Positions 1 to 7,004 of a stretch of DNA of 9,729 nt are shown here, one piece after another; position 1 is the first letter of the stretch, and every line of letters starts with the position of its first letter. The position numbers and the translations under genes were made by a program. Under the pieces are notes generated by a model. It made no database searches and was not told where the DNA came from. It saw only the letters and a list, made by a program, of their open reading frames with translations. Source of the DNA: Candidatus Coatesiibacteriota bacterium (GTDB lineage: Bacteria; B130-G9); contig QMNL01000034.1 of NCBI GenBank assembly GCA_003647755.1, positions 1-9,729 of the forward strand, written 5' to 3'.

Positions 1-627
1 GAAACCGATGACGCCGTCGAAGGCGCCGGTCATGCCAACGTCGGTTATGTAAGCGGTGCCCTTGGGGAGGATCCGCTCGTCAGCCGTTTGAACATGCGTA
101 TGCGTGCCGAGCAGCGCGCTGACTCGCCCGTCAATGTACCATGCCATTGCCTGTTTCTCTGCTGTTGCCTCAGCGTGAAAATCAACGATGCAGATGCGGC
201 GACTATCGTCGATGTTGGCGAGGATACTATCGATGGCCTGAAATGGGCAATCGATGGCGTCGAGGAACGCTCTGCCGGAGATGTTGACGATTGTGATTGC
301 CACTCCGGAAAGGATCGATGTCGTGAAGACGCCTCTGCCCGGCAGGTCATCGATATAGTTGGCGGGCCGAAGCAAACGAGGCTCCCGCTCCAAGTAGTCA
401 AAGACATCCTTCTTGTCCCATATATGGTTGCCGGAGGTCATCACATCAACGCCAGCTGCGAATATCTCCTGCGCTACATCCGGCGTGAGACCAAAGCCCC
501 CTGCGGCGTTCTCGACGTTGGCGATGCAGACGTCAATTGTGAGGTCCTGGAGCAGCTGGCCGAGCTGTTGTCTCAGGACCGTTCTTCCGCTTTTCCCGAC
601 GATATCCCCCACAAAAAAGACTCTCAA
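1..627 (-). CDS. ymdB: YmdB-family (TIGR00282-type) metallophosphoesterase, 3' end missing
   Basis: This is the first 209 codons of a calcineurin-like phosphoesterase that runs off the left edge; the family is usually about 260 residues, so roughly 50 are missing. The metal-site motifs are all present: VGDIVG with D8, NVENAAGG with E39 and N40, GNHIWD with N67 and H68, DFHAEAT with H151, and GTHTHVQTAD with H176 and H178. The B. subtilis member hydrolyses 2',3'-cyclic nucleotides and affects biofilm formation; that role is family knowledge, not shown here. The start is TTG at 627-625: an in-frame TGA lies just upstream, no ATG or GTG lies between them, and a purine-rich AGGGGAAAGGGG sits a few bases before the TTG. 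It lies downstream of rny on the same strand, a common pairing, and YmdB and RNase Y may share RNA-related work (inference). The family is clear; the start is well supported. Confidence 0.93.
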   Translation of the reverse strand, partial: MRVFFVGDIVGKSGRTVLRQQLGQLLQDLTIDVCIANVENAAGGFGLTPDVAQEIFAAGVDVMTSGNHIWDKKDVFDYLEREPRLLRPANYIDDLPGRGVFTTSILSGVAITIVNISGRAFLDAIDCPFQAIDSILANIDDSRRICIVDFHAEATAEKQAMAWYIDGRVSALLGTHTHVQTADERILPKGTAYITDVGMTGAFDGVIGF

Positions 628-648
628 ACTATCCCCTTTCCCCTCTGT

Positions 649-795
649 TCAGACCCATACCCCATACCAGGACTTAGGCCAGATCAAGAACGCTTCAATC
701 CCACCAGTTCCCATGCCAAAATCTCCACGAACGTCCCACGTCAGGCACACCCCGGCCCAGCCTGCGGAGGATGAGCCATACACTGGCAGACTCAA
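649..795 (-). other. Unexplained short reading frame in the rny-ymdB gap
   Basis: The 193 bp between rny and the ymdB homologue hold a minus-strand frame that is open from inside the end of rny to a TGA at 651-649. From a possible TTG at 795, 4 nt after GGAGG, it encodes about 48 residues. The C-terminal part is rich in Trp and Gly (TWDVRGDFGMGTGGIEAF, then SWYGVWV) and reads more like protein than random intergenic translation. It could be a small gene, the remnant of a larger one, a dispersed repeat, or chance in a G-rich stretch. I do not recognise a family. The strand is G- and T-rich, and no convincing hairpin terminator was seen. Treat this as a flagged region, not a called gene. Confidence 0.25.
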
Positions 796-820
796 ACAGC
801 CTCCAACGAACGGTGAGCGC

Positions 821-2374
821 CTATTTAGCGTAATCTATAGCCCTGGTTTCCCTTATGACAGTGACTTTTATCTGCCCAGGGTATTCAAGGTCATTCTCGA
901 TCTTCTCGGCCACGTCTCGCGCCAGCGAACTCGCCCCGTCATCCGGAACCTGGTCTTGATCAACCAGGATCCTGATCTCTCTGCCGGCCTGAATAGCGTA
1001 AGTCTTGTTCACGCCCTTGAACGAAGAGGCTATCTGTTCCAGCTTCTCGAGTCGCTTGATGTAGCTCTCCAAGACCTCGCGCCTCGCCCCGGGCCTGGAT
1101 GCGGAAAGAGCGTCGGCGGCCTGCACAAGGACGGTGCCGACCTGGGCCTCTCTAAGATCGGCATCGTGATGTCTTCCGATGGCCTCAACCACAGCTTCGG
1201 ACTCACCATATTTGCGAGCCAGGTTGGCCCCGATCTCAGCATGGGTGCCCTCTACCTCGTGATCGGCTGCCTTCCCAATGTCATGCAATAGCCCCGAACG
1301 ACGAGCAGTCCGGGCGTCCGCGCCCAGCTCGCTCGCCATTATCCCAGCTATATGTGCCACCTCTTTTGAGTGTTGCAGAACGTTCTGACCGTAACTGGTT
1401 CTATACCTCAGGCGCCCCAGCATCTTCACGAGCTCAGGATGCACTTTCCCCACTCTCGCCTCGAACAGAGCTTGCTCGCCCTCTTCGATTATCTTGGCAT
1501 CGATCTCTTTGCGAACCTTGCTCACGACCTCCTCTATCCGAGCCGGATGTATCCGGCCGTCGGCTATCAACCTTTCAAGAGCCACCTCCGCTATCTTCCG
1601 CTTGATGCCATCGAAACACGAAACGATCACTGCCTCCGGCGTGTCGTCAACTATCAGATCAACACCCGTCGCCAGCTCAAACGCTCGAATGTTGCGGCCC
1701 TCCCGACCAATTATCCGGCCCTTCATCTCATCGTTAGGAAGATAGACAACCGCAACGCTCGTCTCTGCTGCATACTCCGACGCACAACGCTGGATCGCCG
1801 TCGAGATGATCTCTCGAGAAACCTTCTCAGCCTTCTCACGCGACTCAGCCTCAATGTCCCGTATTGTCCTGGCCGACCGCTCCCGCGCACTGGCCACCAT
1901 CTCCCTCATGAGTGCATCTCGCGCCTCGTTGCGCGTGAGGCCAGCCACTCGCACAACCTCCTGTTGAGCCTCCTTCAAAAGCGCCCGCCGTTTCTCTTTA
2001 AGAAGGTTCAGCTCCCGCGCCCGGCCTGCATTCTCACGCTCCTTCTTCGCCAAGAGACGCTCCCGCCTCTCGAAACTGTCAACTCGCCGGTCTAAACTCT
2101 CCTCCTTTTGCAGCAACCTTTTCTCAAACTGACGAAGCTTCTCCCCCTGCTCCCGCATCTCGCGCTCGAGCTCCTCCTTCAGCCGATACAGCTCATCCTT
2201 GCTCTTCAGCTGCGCTTCGCGCTTGAGAGTCTCCGCCTTCTCCTGGGCATCCTTTATGATCTCTTCTGCAAGGTCCTGTGCTCGCTTCAACCTTATCTCT
2301 ACAAAATGCTTTCTAAGCAAGTAGCCGGCAGAAAGACAAGCTACTGCAAGCACAGCAATAAACACTGAATTCAC
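821..2374 (-). CDS. rny: Ribonuclease Y
   Basis: This 517-residue protein has the standard RNase Y length and domain order. Residues about 3-20 form an N-terminal membrane anchor. Residues about 25-195 are a long charged coiled coil. A KH RNA-binding domain follows with GRIIGREGRNIRAFE at 219-233. The HD metal-dependent phosphohydrolase domain carries H335, the HD pair H364-D365 in LLHDIGKA, and GRHHDAD near 400. The C-terminal part (VNKTYAIQAGREIRI) is also typical. RNase Y is a membrane-bound endoribonuclease that starts mRNA decay in bacteria lacking or supplementing RNase E. The start is GTG at 2374-2372, preceded by GGCAGGAG at a good distance. The gene follows the 6S RNA and precedes the ymdB homologue, both on the same strand. 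Identification is very secure. Confidence 0.98.
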   Translation of the reverse strand: MNSVFIAVLAVACLSAGYLLRKHFVEIRLKRAQDLAEEIIKDAQEKAETLKREAQLKSKDELYRLKEELEREMREQGEKLRQFEKRLLQKEESLDRRVDSFERRERLLAKKERENAGRARELNLLKEKRRALLKEAQQEVVRVAGLTRNEARDALMREMVASARERSARTIRDIEAESREKAEKVSREIISTAIQRCASEYAAETSVAVVYLPNDEMKGRIIGREGRNIRAFELATGVDLIVDDTPEAVIVSCFDGIKRKIAEVALERLIADGRIHPARIEEVVSKVRKEIDAKIIEEGEQALFEARVGKVHPELVKMLGRLRYRTSYGQNVLQHSKEVAHIAGIMASELGADARTARRSGLLHDIGKAADHEVEGTHAEIGANLARKYGESEAVVEAIGRHHDADLREAQVGTVLVQAADALSASRPGARREVLESYIKRLEKLEQIASSFKGVNKTYAIQAGREIRILVDQDQVPDDGASSLARDVAEKIENDLEYPGQIKVTVIRETRAIDYAK

Positions 2375-2511
2375 CTTAAACTCCTGCCTTCCCTATTACC
2401 ATCAGTCATAACTCGAAAATAGTGCGGGAAAATGCTCGTTGAAAGGCCAAGGAAATGCTAGACCACAGAGCCTGAGGACCCCGGCAGCCGGGTGAGACTA
2501 TAGATGCGAAT

Positions 2512-2720
2512 TATGGTGGGCAGCCGCCCCGAAACGCCGTGTGGCAGGGCAACATGAGAACCCAGTCTGTATAGGTGGGGAAATCATCGGACACTTCAGG
2601 CTTCCTTGCGAAACGCATGGCTTGCTCACCGCACCCGAATTGAAAGCCCCTCTAATCTCTAATTGCCTCAAATGTCCTATCTCCATCACAAACGCACCAG
2701 AATGCGACCTGCCCACCAAA
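2512..2720 (-). ncRNA. ssrS: 6S RNA
   Basis: The 426-bp zapA-rny gap is the classic position of 6S RNA, the roughly 180-200 nt regulator that mimics an open promoter and holds sigma70 RNA polymerase in stationary phase. Read on the minus strand, GGTGGGCAG (2717-2709) pairs perfectly with CTGCCCACC (2523-2515), closing an RNA of about 200 nt. Inside, GGTGAGC (2630-2624), a small hairpin TGCG-TTT-CGCA and GAAGCCTGAAG reproduce the apical-arm pattern of E. coli 6S (GGUGAGC, hairpin, GAAGCCUUAA). GGTG pairs with CACC of the following CCCCACC, and GGCAA pairs with TTGCC to form an inner stem flanking a central bubble. The ends are approximate: an outer pairing GCGGATT with AATTCGC (about 2737-2731 with 2512-2506) could extend the stem. 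A CCCGG-CTG-CCGGG hairpin lies just beyond the 3' end without a T-tract. Confidence 0.85.
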
Positions 2721-2800
2721 AACTCCGACGAATCCGCCATCTTGTGTGCATCATGTTACTTTGCTTGTCTCAACTCGACTAACGAGACCCATTGGCTCTC

Positions 2801-3112
2801 TCACTCTATCAACCCCAGAAGCCGCTTGCCCTCTTGCTCAAACCTCTCCTTTAGCGACCGATACTCGTCCCGAAGCTGCAAAAGCTCGTATCCAAGCTGC
2901 ATCATCGCAAGAACAGATATCCTAGAGCTCGACGTCGATGGAAATGCCCCCCGCAAGTCTCCCGCCAGCTTGTTCACAAGACCGGCTACCCTCTCTACCT
3001 CCCTCTTATCACGCAAACTTCGGAAAGTATATCGCTTGCCCAGAAGCTCCACCTCTACCTCGTTGACGAGACCGTCGCTTCTCTCAAGCAAACCCGCGGC
3101 CTCCTGCCTCAA
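2801..3112 (-). CDS. zapA: Cell division protein ZapA
   Basis: This 103-residue protein matches ZapA: an N-terminal beta segment (VEVELLGKRYTFRS), then DKREVERVAGLVNKLAGDLR, a helix with ISVLAMMQLGYELLQL, and a C-terminal coiled coil ending in EQEGKRLLGLIE. ZapA binds FtsZ and cross-links protofilaments in the cytoplasmic Z-ring. The start taken is TTG at 3112-3110, preceded by GAGGAGG inside the end of the upstream gene, which ends only 5 nt before. A second TTG at 3091, eight bases after another AGGAGG, would give a protein seven residues shorter that begins closer to the conserved domain. No ATG is available. It sits directly downstream of a ZapB-like coiled-coil gene and upstream of 6S RNA. 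The family is secure; the exact start is not. Confidence 0.9.
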   Translation of the reverse strand: MRQEAAGLLERSDGLVNEVEVELLGKRYTFRSLRDKREVERVAGLVNKLAGDLRGAFPSTSSSRISVLAMMQLGYELLQLRDEYRSLKERFEQEGKRLLGLIE

Positions 3113-3117
3113 TTAGT

Positions 3118-3645
3118 CTATTCCTCCTCGCTCTCAAGAAGCGCCAACAGACCCTCGACCTTTGTCCGAACCTTCTCCTGTTGGTCTATAAATCTCTTAT
3201 ATTCCTCCTTTATCGACAATAGCTCTCCTATCTTCTCCTCTGAACGCACCATCTTGCGCATCGCCTCCTCAAGCTCCTCCCGAAGACCATCACGCTCCTT
3301 AATCAACTGCCGCTTCTCCTCAACCAACTGCTTGATCCGGCGTTCAACCTCCAGAAACGACGCCAAAACGTCCGGCGCCTCTACCTGCTCACGGCCTGCT
3401 GCCGAAACCTCGTCAGCCGATACTGCCTCGACAGAATCGCCGCCCAGCATCTCATCCGATGCGCCGGTATCCTCGGCATCCAACCTATCGCCAAGCACCT
3501 CCAGGGGAGAACGCTCCTCCCCCTTCAGCTCGCCCTTTAGCCCCAACTCCCCCGCCACCAGACCATCATCTCCGGCCCGCTTTGAGCCCTCAGAGCTACC
3601 CGGCAACTCATCATCCAACCTATCGAACCCAGGATGATCTATCAC
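3118..3645 (-). CDS. ZapB-like coiled-coil protein with acidic N-terminal extension
   Basis: This 175-residue protein has two parts. The first roughly 93 residues are acidic and rich in Gly, Ser, Glu and Asp, with no visible fold. Residues about 94-175 are a continuous charged coiled coil (ERRIKQLVEEKRQLIKERD onward) ending with KVRTKVEGLLALLESEEE. That ending resembles the short ZapB/DUF904-type proteins often encoded just before zapA in deltaproteobacteria, which end in a similar VRxxIxxLLxxLE pattern. A role in Z-ring or nucleoid-division coordination is inferred from this likeness and from zapA lying 5 nt downstream. The start chosen is GTG at 3645-3643, one base after the rplT stop, with AAAGAGG at ideal spacing inside the rplT end; a TTG at 3669 would overlap rplT by 23 bases. 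ZapB itself is about 80 residues, so the extension is unusual. Low complexity limits confidence in orthology. Confidence 0.7.
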   Translation of the reverse strand: MIDHPGFDRLDDELPGSSEGSKRAGDDGLVAGELGLKGELKGEERSPLEVLGDRLDAEDTGASDEMLGGDSVEAVSADEVSAAGREQVEAPDVLASFLEVERRIKQLVEEKRQLIKERDGLREELEEAMRKMVRSEEKIGELLSIKEEYKRFIDQQEKVRTKVEGLLALLESEEE

Positions 3646-3646
3646 T

Positions 3647-4003
3647 TTATACCTCTTTAGAAGCCGCAAACCGGGTTATCTTCTCAAAACCCGCCGGATC
3701 AAATATCGCAATCTGCGACAAAACCTTTCGATTCAGCATAACTCCCCGTTCCGCAAGACCATGAATGAACTCACCATACCTAACTCCATGCGCCCTCACC
3801 GCTGCACTAATCCGCAGTATCCAAAGCCGCCTGAAATCCCTCTTGCGAGTCCGACGGTCCCTATATGAAAACGCAAGAGCACGAAGCACCGTCTCGTTGG
3901 CAGACTTGTAGAGCCTCCGGCGACCGCCCCGGTAGCCCTTGGCCATCGCGAGGACCTTCTTGTGGCGGCGCTTTCGCGCTACCGAAAACTTTGCTCTAGG
4001 CAT
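3647..4003 (-). CDS. rplT: Large ribosomal subunit protein L20
   Basis: This 118-residue protein is a full-length bL20: a basic N-terminal extension (MPRAKFSVARKRRHKKVLAM), the AKGYRGGRRRLYKSANE segment, RDRRTRKRDFRRLWILRI and the C-terminal globular part with NRKVLSQIAIFDPAGFEKI. L20 binds 23S rRNA early in assembly of the 50S subunit and, in some bacteria, represses its own operon. The start is ATG at 4003-4001 with GAGAGG upstream. It lies downstream of rpmI with a 110-bp gap; its stop codon is one base before the GTG of the ZapB-like gene, suggesting translational coupling. The pheS and pheT genes that often follow rplT are not here. Confidence 0.98.
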   Translation of the reverse strand: MPRAKFSVARKRRHKKVLAMAKGYRGGRRRLYKSANETVLRALAFSYRDRRTRKRDFRRLWILRISAAVRAHGVRYGEFIHGLAERGVMLNRKVLSQIAIFDPAGFEKITRFAASKEV

Positions 4004-4055
4004 TATTTATCCTCTCTTCCTCAATGCTCAAAGATACACATAGGCTCTTTCTAAG

Positions 4056-4086
4056 TCTATACAAGGCTCCCAAGATTGCAAGTCAA
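4056..4086 (-). promoter_or_regulatory. Possible internal promoter before rplT
   Basis: In the 110-bp gap between rpmI and rplT the minus strand has TTGACT (4086-4081) followed by TATAGA (4061-4056) with a 19-bp spacer, or TGTATA (4063-4058) with 17 bp. The -35 is good, but neither -10 choice combines good sequence with good spacing. If used, it would give extra transcription of rplT and the division genes. This is weak evidence. Confidence 0.25.
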
Positions 4087-4113
4087 CTCTATCGAGAAAT
4101 AACTAGCACTATC

Positions 4114-4311
4114 TCAAGAATAAGGCAAAAGCCTCGAAATATGCTTGCGATCGACAGCACTCACAAGCGCCGGCTTACTTAACCTGTTCTTTCGCTTCCG
4201 CGTCTTCTTACTGAGAATATGCCCCTTGTTCGCATGGCTCCTTATGATCCGACCCTTACCGGAAACCTTGAATCGCTTCTTCGCTCCGCTTGAAGTCTTC
4301 AATTTTGGCAT
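4114..4311 (-). CDS. rpmI: Large ribosomal subunit protein L35
   Basis: This 65-residue, very basic protein is a standard bL35: MPKLKTSSGAKKRFKVSGKG, then HANKGHILSKKTRKRKNRLS and a C-terminal VDRKHISRLLPYS. It is a component of the 50S ribosomal subunit. The start is ATG at 4311-4309 with GAGGAGG about 11 bases upstream and a closer TTTAGG. It lies between infC and rplT in the order conserved across most bacteria. The 119-bp gap to infC holds no feature I could support. Confidence 0.98.
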   Translation of the reverse strand: MPKLKTSSGAKKRFKVSGKGRIIRSHANKGHILSKKTRKRKNRLSKPALVSAVDRKHISRLLPYS

Positions 4312-4430
4312 AACCTAAACTTCGCCTCCTCAAACACAATCCATTGTAGTATCGAACTCGCTCCCCGCGCCCAGAACATCCCAAAACGGCCAACACGCAT
4401 CACTCTAGCACAATAACTACGCCCCAGTCA

Positions 4431-5024
4431 CTACTGAGCCCTGCCGACCGCAGACCTCTCCGCAACCTGCGAGTCGCGGGCCGCCCGGCGCTCGTCATCC
4501 TTCGGGCTGCGCCTCTTCCTGGGAGCCAAGACCGTTGAGAGGTTCCTCCCCTCAAATCGAGGCTCATCAGTCACAAGTGCGGCATCTCCAACCGCATCGA
4601 TCACCCGTTTCAAGAGAACTCTGCCAAGATCAATATGCAGCTTCTCCCGGCCTCTAAACCAAATACTCACCTTTACCTTGTAACCATCGTCCAAAAAATG
4701 CGTTATGTGCCTGATCTTAAAATCAAAATCGTGCTGATCAGTCCTCGGCCGAAACTTGACCTCCTTGACTTGAGCCTTCGCCTGAGCCTTCTTTGCGCTG
4801 TGAGACTTCTTACTGGTCTCATATTTGTGCCTGCCGTAATTCATTATCTTGCAGACCGGCGGCACAGCCCTGGGGTCAACCTCCACCAAGTCCATGTTGC
4901 GGTCGGACGCCTTCCGCAACGCCACCCTGATCGGCATTATGCCGAGCTGCTTACCGCTCTGACTAATGACTCGAACTTCGCTCGCGCGAATTGCCCCATT
5001 GACGCGTAACTGTTTCTCTTCTAT
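4431..5024 (-). CDS. infC: Translation initiation factor IF-3, apparent ATA start
   Basis: This 197-residue IF-3 has the N-terminal domain (RVNGAIRASEVRVIS), the signature PPVCKIMNYGRHKYE near 55-69, the basic linker and the C-terminal domain (KEVKFRPRTDQHDFDFKIRH). A charged tail of about 25 residues follows APRKRR. IF-3 binds the 30S subunit and rejects non-canonical start codons. The start matters. An upstream ATG at 5087 would overlap thrS by 53 bases and add 21 residues unlike any IF-3. The only start with a proper ribosome site is ATA at 5024-5022, six bases after AGGAGG, which overlaps the thrS TAG. E. coli infC uses AUU, through which IF-3 represses its own translation; the same autoregulation through AUA is inferred here. 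The stop of thrS lies 10 bases upstream, so translation is probably coupled. Confidence 0.95.
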   Translation of the reverse strand: MEEKQLRVNGAIRASEVRVISQSGKQLGIMPIRVALRKASDRNMDLVEVDPRAVPPVCKIMNYGRHKYETSKKSHSAKKAQAKAQVKEVKFRPRTDQHDFDFKIRHITHFLDDGYKVKVSIWFRGREKLHIDLGRVLLKRVIDAVGDAALVTDEPRFEGRNLSTVLAPRKRRSPKDDERRAARDSQVAERSAVGRAQ

Positions 5025-5034
5025 GGGTACCCTC

Positions 5035-6768
5035 CTAAAAAACCTCGTGGTTTCGCACCTGCTCGCTCGCCAACGCCACAAACTCATCGAGCGTCATCGT
5101 CCCTATCTGGCCATGCGAGCGGCGCCTCACTGAAACATTGGAGGCCTCGACCTCCTTCCCGCCAACTATCAATGTATATGGAACCTTTGAGTGCTCTCTT
5201 ATCTTGAATCCCAACTTCTCCGCCCGGTCATCCAGAACTGACCGGAACCCGTGCGCTAAAAGCCGCTCATAGACACCGTTTGCATACTCACGTTGAGCAT
5301 CAGTAATCGGCAACACCGCAACTTGCACCGGCGAAACCCATAGCGGGAAAGCACCGCCCCAACGCTCAATGAACACACCCGCGAATCGCTCGATCGACCC
5401 CAGGATCGCCCGGTGGATCATTACAGGCCGTTCCGCTGCTCCCGAGCTGCTTACGTAACTCAAATCAAACCGCTCGGGTAGGTTAAAATCAAGCTGTATC
5501 GTAGTCCCCTGGTGCTTGTGCCCGTAAGCGTCAACCAACTGAAAATCAATTTTAGGTCCGTAGAAAGCGGCCTCGCCCAGAACCTCCTTGAACATCAAAT
5601 CCTTAGCCTGCAAGACCCGCCGTAGAATCGATTCGGACTCATCCCAGACCTCTGGCGCCCCAATGTACCCCTCCTGCTTGTCGGGGTCCCTAAGAGATAG
5701 CTCGATTTCAAACTCATTAAACCCCAATTCCCTTACCATAAACACCGCAAGGTCAACAACAGAGCCAACCTCGGCCTCCACCTGGTCGGCACGGCAGAAG
5801 ATGTGCGCGTCATCGCACGTATACCCGCGCACCCTAAACAACCCCTGTAATGTCCCGGAACGCTCGCGTCTATAGACCGTCCCAAGCTCCGCGTATCTTA
5901 TCGGAAGCTCCCGATAAGACCTTACCCTCGATTTATATATCTGAAGGTGCAGGGGACAATTCATGGGCTTCAAAACGTACTCCTCGCTCCCCACCGGCAG
6001 GATATACATGTTATCCTTGTAGTAGCTGTAATGACCCGAAGTCACCCACAGTGCGCTCTTGGCGATATGAGGCGTGCTCACCAACTCGTAGCCCCGCCTC
6101 AAATGCTCCTCAATCCAGAAATCCTCGATCAGCCTCTTGAGCGTCGCACCCCTCGGGTGCCAATAGACCAACCCGGCCCCAACCCGCTCGTCTATCGAGA
6201 AGAGGTCCAACTGCCTCCCCAATAGCCGGTGATCGCGCAGCTTCGCCTCAGCAAGCAGCCTAAGATGGTCCTCAAGCTCCTCCTTTGTTCTGAATGCAGC
6301 ACCGTATATCCGCTGAAGCATCGGGTTCTTCTCATCTCCAAGCCAATACGCCCCCGCTACCGACGTCAGCTTGAACACACCCAACTCGCCTGTCGAACCC
6401 ACGTGAGGACCCTTACACAAGTCAACGAAATCACCGTGCCGATAAACCGTGATCTCCTCACCCTCCGGCAAACCCCTGATCAGCTGAACCTTGTAATCCT
6501 GCCCAAGCCCCCTGAACAGTGCTAACGCCTCCTCCCTGGACAACACGCTCCTCTCAAATGGCAAGTCCTGTGCAATGATCTCGCGCATCTTGGTCTCGAT
6601 AGCGTCGAAATCCGCCTCGCTGAACCGGCCCTCCGCTTCGAAATCATAATAGAACCCGTTCTCAATCGCCGGGCCGATACCGAGCTTGGTCCCCGGAAAG
6701 AGCCGCAGCACCGCATCAGCGAGAACGTGCGCTGTGCTGTGCCTATATGTATCCAAATCAAACGTCAT
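5035..6768 (-). CDS. thrS: Threonyl-tRNA synthetase lacking the TGS domain
   Basis: This 577-residue class II synthetase charges tRNA-Thr. The N2 editing domain that removes mischarged serine is present with HSTAH (H10, H14) and CKGPH (C118, H122). The catalytic core carries the zinc ligands C271 (MNCP), H322 (DDAH) and H452, motif 2 with YRRERSGTLQGLFRVRG and motif 3 with GSIERFAGVFIERWGG. The anticodon-binding domain follows from about 480 (VQVAVLPITD). E. coli ThrRS has about 640 residues because of an N-terminal TGS domain of about 60; here only nine residues precede HSTAH. The ATG at 6768 is fixed by an in-frame TAA a few codons upstream, and a tRNA gene lies about 100 bp upstream, so no TGS can be hidden. 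Editing and catalytic residues look intact, so it should be functional. TGS-less forms are known in other bacteria. Confidence 0.97.
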   Translation of the reverse strand: MTFDLDTYRHSTAHVLADAVLRLFPGTKLGIGPAIENGFYYDFEAEGRFSEADFDAIETKMREIIAQDLPFERSVLSREEALALFRGLGQDYKVQLIRGLPEGEEITVYRHGDFVDLCKGPHVGSTGELGVFKLTSVAGAYWLGDEKNPMLQRIYGAAFRTKEELEDHLRLLAEAKLRDHRLLGRQLDLFSIDERVGAGLVYWHPRGATLKRLIEDFWIEEHLRRGYELVSTPHIAKSALWVTSGHYSYYKDNMYILPVGSEEYVLKPMNCPLHLQIYKSRVRSYRELPIRYAELGTVYRRERSGTLQGLFRVRGYTCDDAHIFCRADQVEAEVGSVVDLAVFMVRELGFNEFEIELSLRDPDKQEGYIGAPEVWDESESILRRVLQAKDLMFKEVLGEAAFYGPKIDFQLVDAYGHKHQGTTIQLDFNLPERFDLSYVSSSGAAERPVMIHRAILGSIERFAGVFIERWGGAFPLWVSPVQVAVLPITDAQREYANGVYERLLAHGFRSVLDDRAEKLGFKIREHSKVPYTLIVGGKEVEASNVSVRRRSHGQIGTMTLDEFVALASEQVRNHEVF

Positions 6769-6871
6769 GTTATTCCACTTATCTTAACTAAAGCACGTTC
6801 CAATCAGATCACACCTCAATAGATACAACTCCGTTCAAAATAACTCCACTGGAAGCAAAGACAACTGGAAA

Positions 6872-6946
6872 TGGTAGGCACGGGCGGCTTCGAACCGCCG
6901 ACCTCTACCGCGTCAAGGTAGCGCTCCACCCCTGAGCTACGTGCCT
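6872..6946 (-). tRNA. tRNA-Val (anticodon GAC)
   Basis: The 75-nt minus-strand gene folds as a complete cloverleaf. Acceptor stem AGGCACG pairs with CGTGCCT, T8-A9 follow, D stem GCTC pairs with GAGC, anticodon stem CTACC pairs with GGTAG around loop TTGACGC, and T stem GGCGG pairs with CCGCC around TTCGAAG. The discriminator is A and the CCA end is encoded. Anticodon GAC reads GTC and GTT valine codons. The acceptor starts with an A-U pair and base 37 is G, both less usual for tRNA-Val. It stands alone about 100 bp upstream of thrS on the same strand and may share its transcript. Confidence 0.95.
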
Positions 6947-7004
6947 ACATAACCTAAAAACCTCATAATGAGATGACAGAACGAGAAAACCTATCATCCC
7001 CACA

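Noticed and set aside
45..407. 120-codon minus-strand frame beginning with ATG
   Set aside because: It is out of frame with the ymdB homologue, whose motifs run through the same DNA.
413..1291. Long plus-strand frame across ymdB and rny
   Set aside because: It is a shadow: it spans the opposite strand of two clear genes and shows no domain of its own.
2498..2740. 80-codon minus-strand frame between zapA and rny
   Set aside because: It lies over the 6S RNA and its stems; the sequence is better explained by RNA structure, and the peptide has no recognisable features.
2767..2788. GTCTC...GAGAC inverted pair with TTGAGAC as a 6S promoter
   Set aside because: No acceptable -10 hexamer lies 16-18 bp from the TTGAGA, and the loop is long; not enough to call a promoter or terminator.
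5025..5087. ATG start for infC inside thrS
   Set aside because: It adds 21 residues unlike IF-3, lacks a suitable ribosome site and overlaps thrS by 53 bases; the ATA with AGGAGG fits far better.
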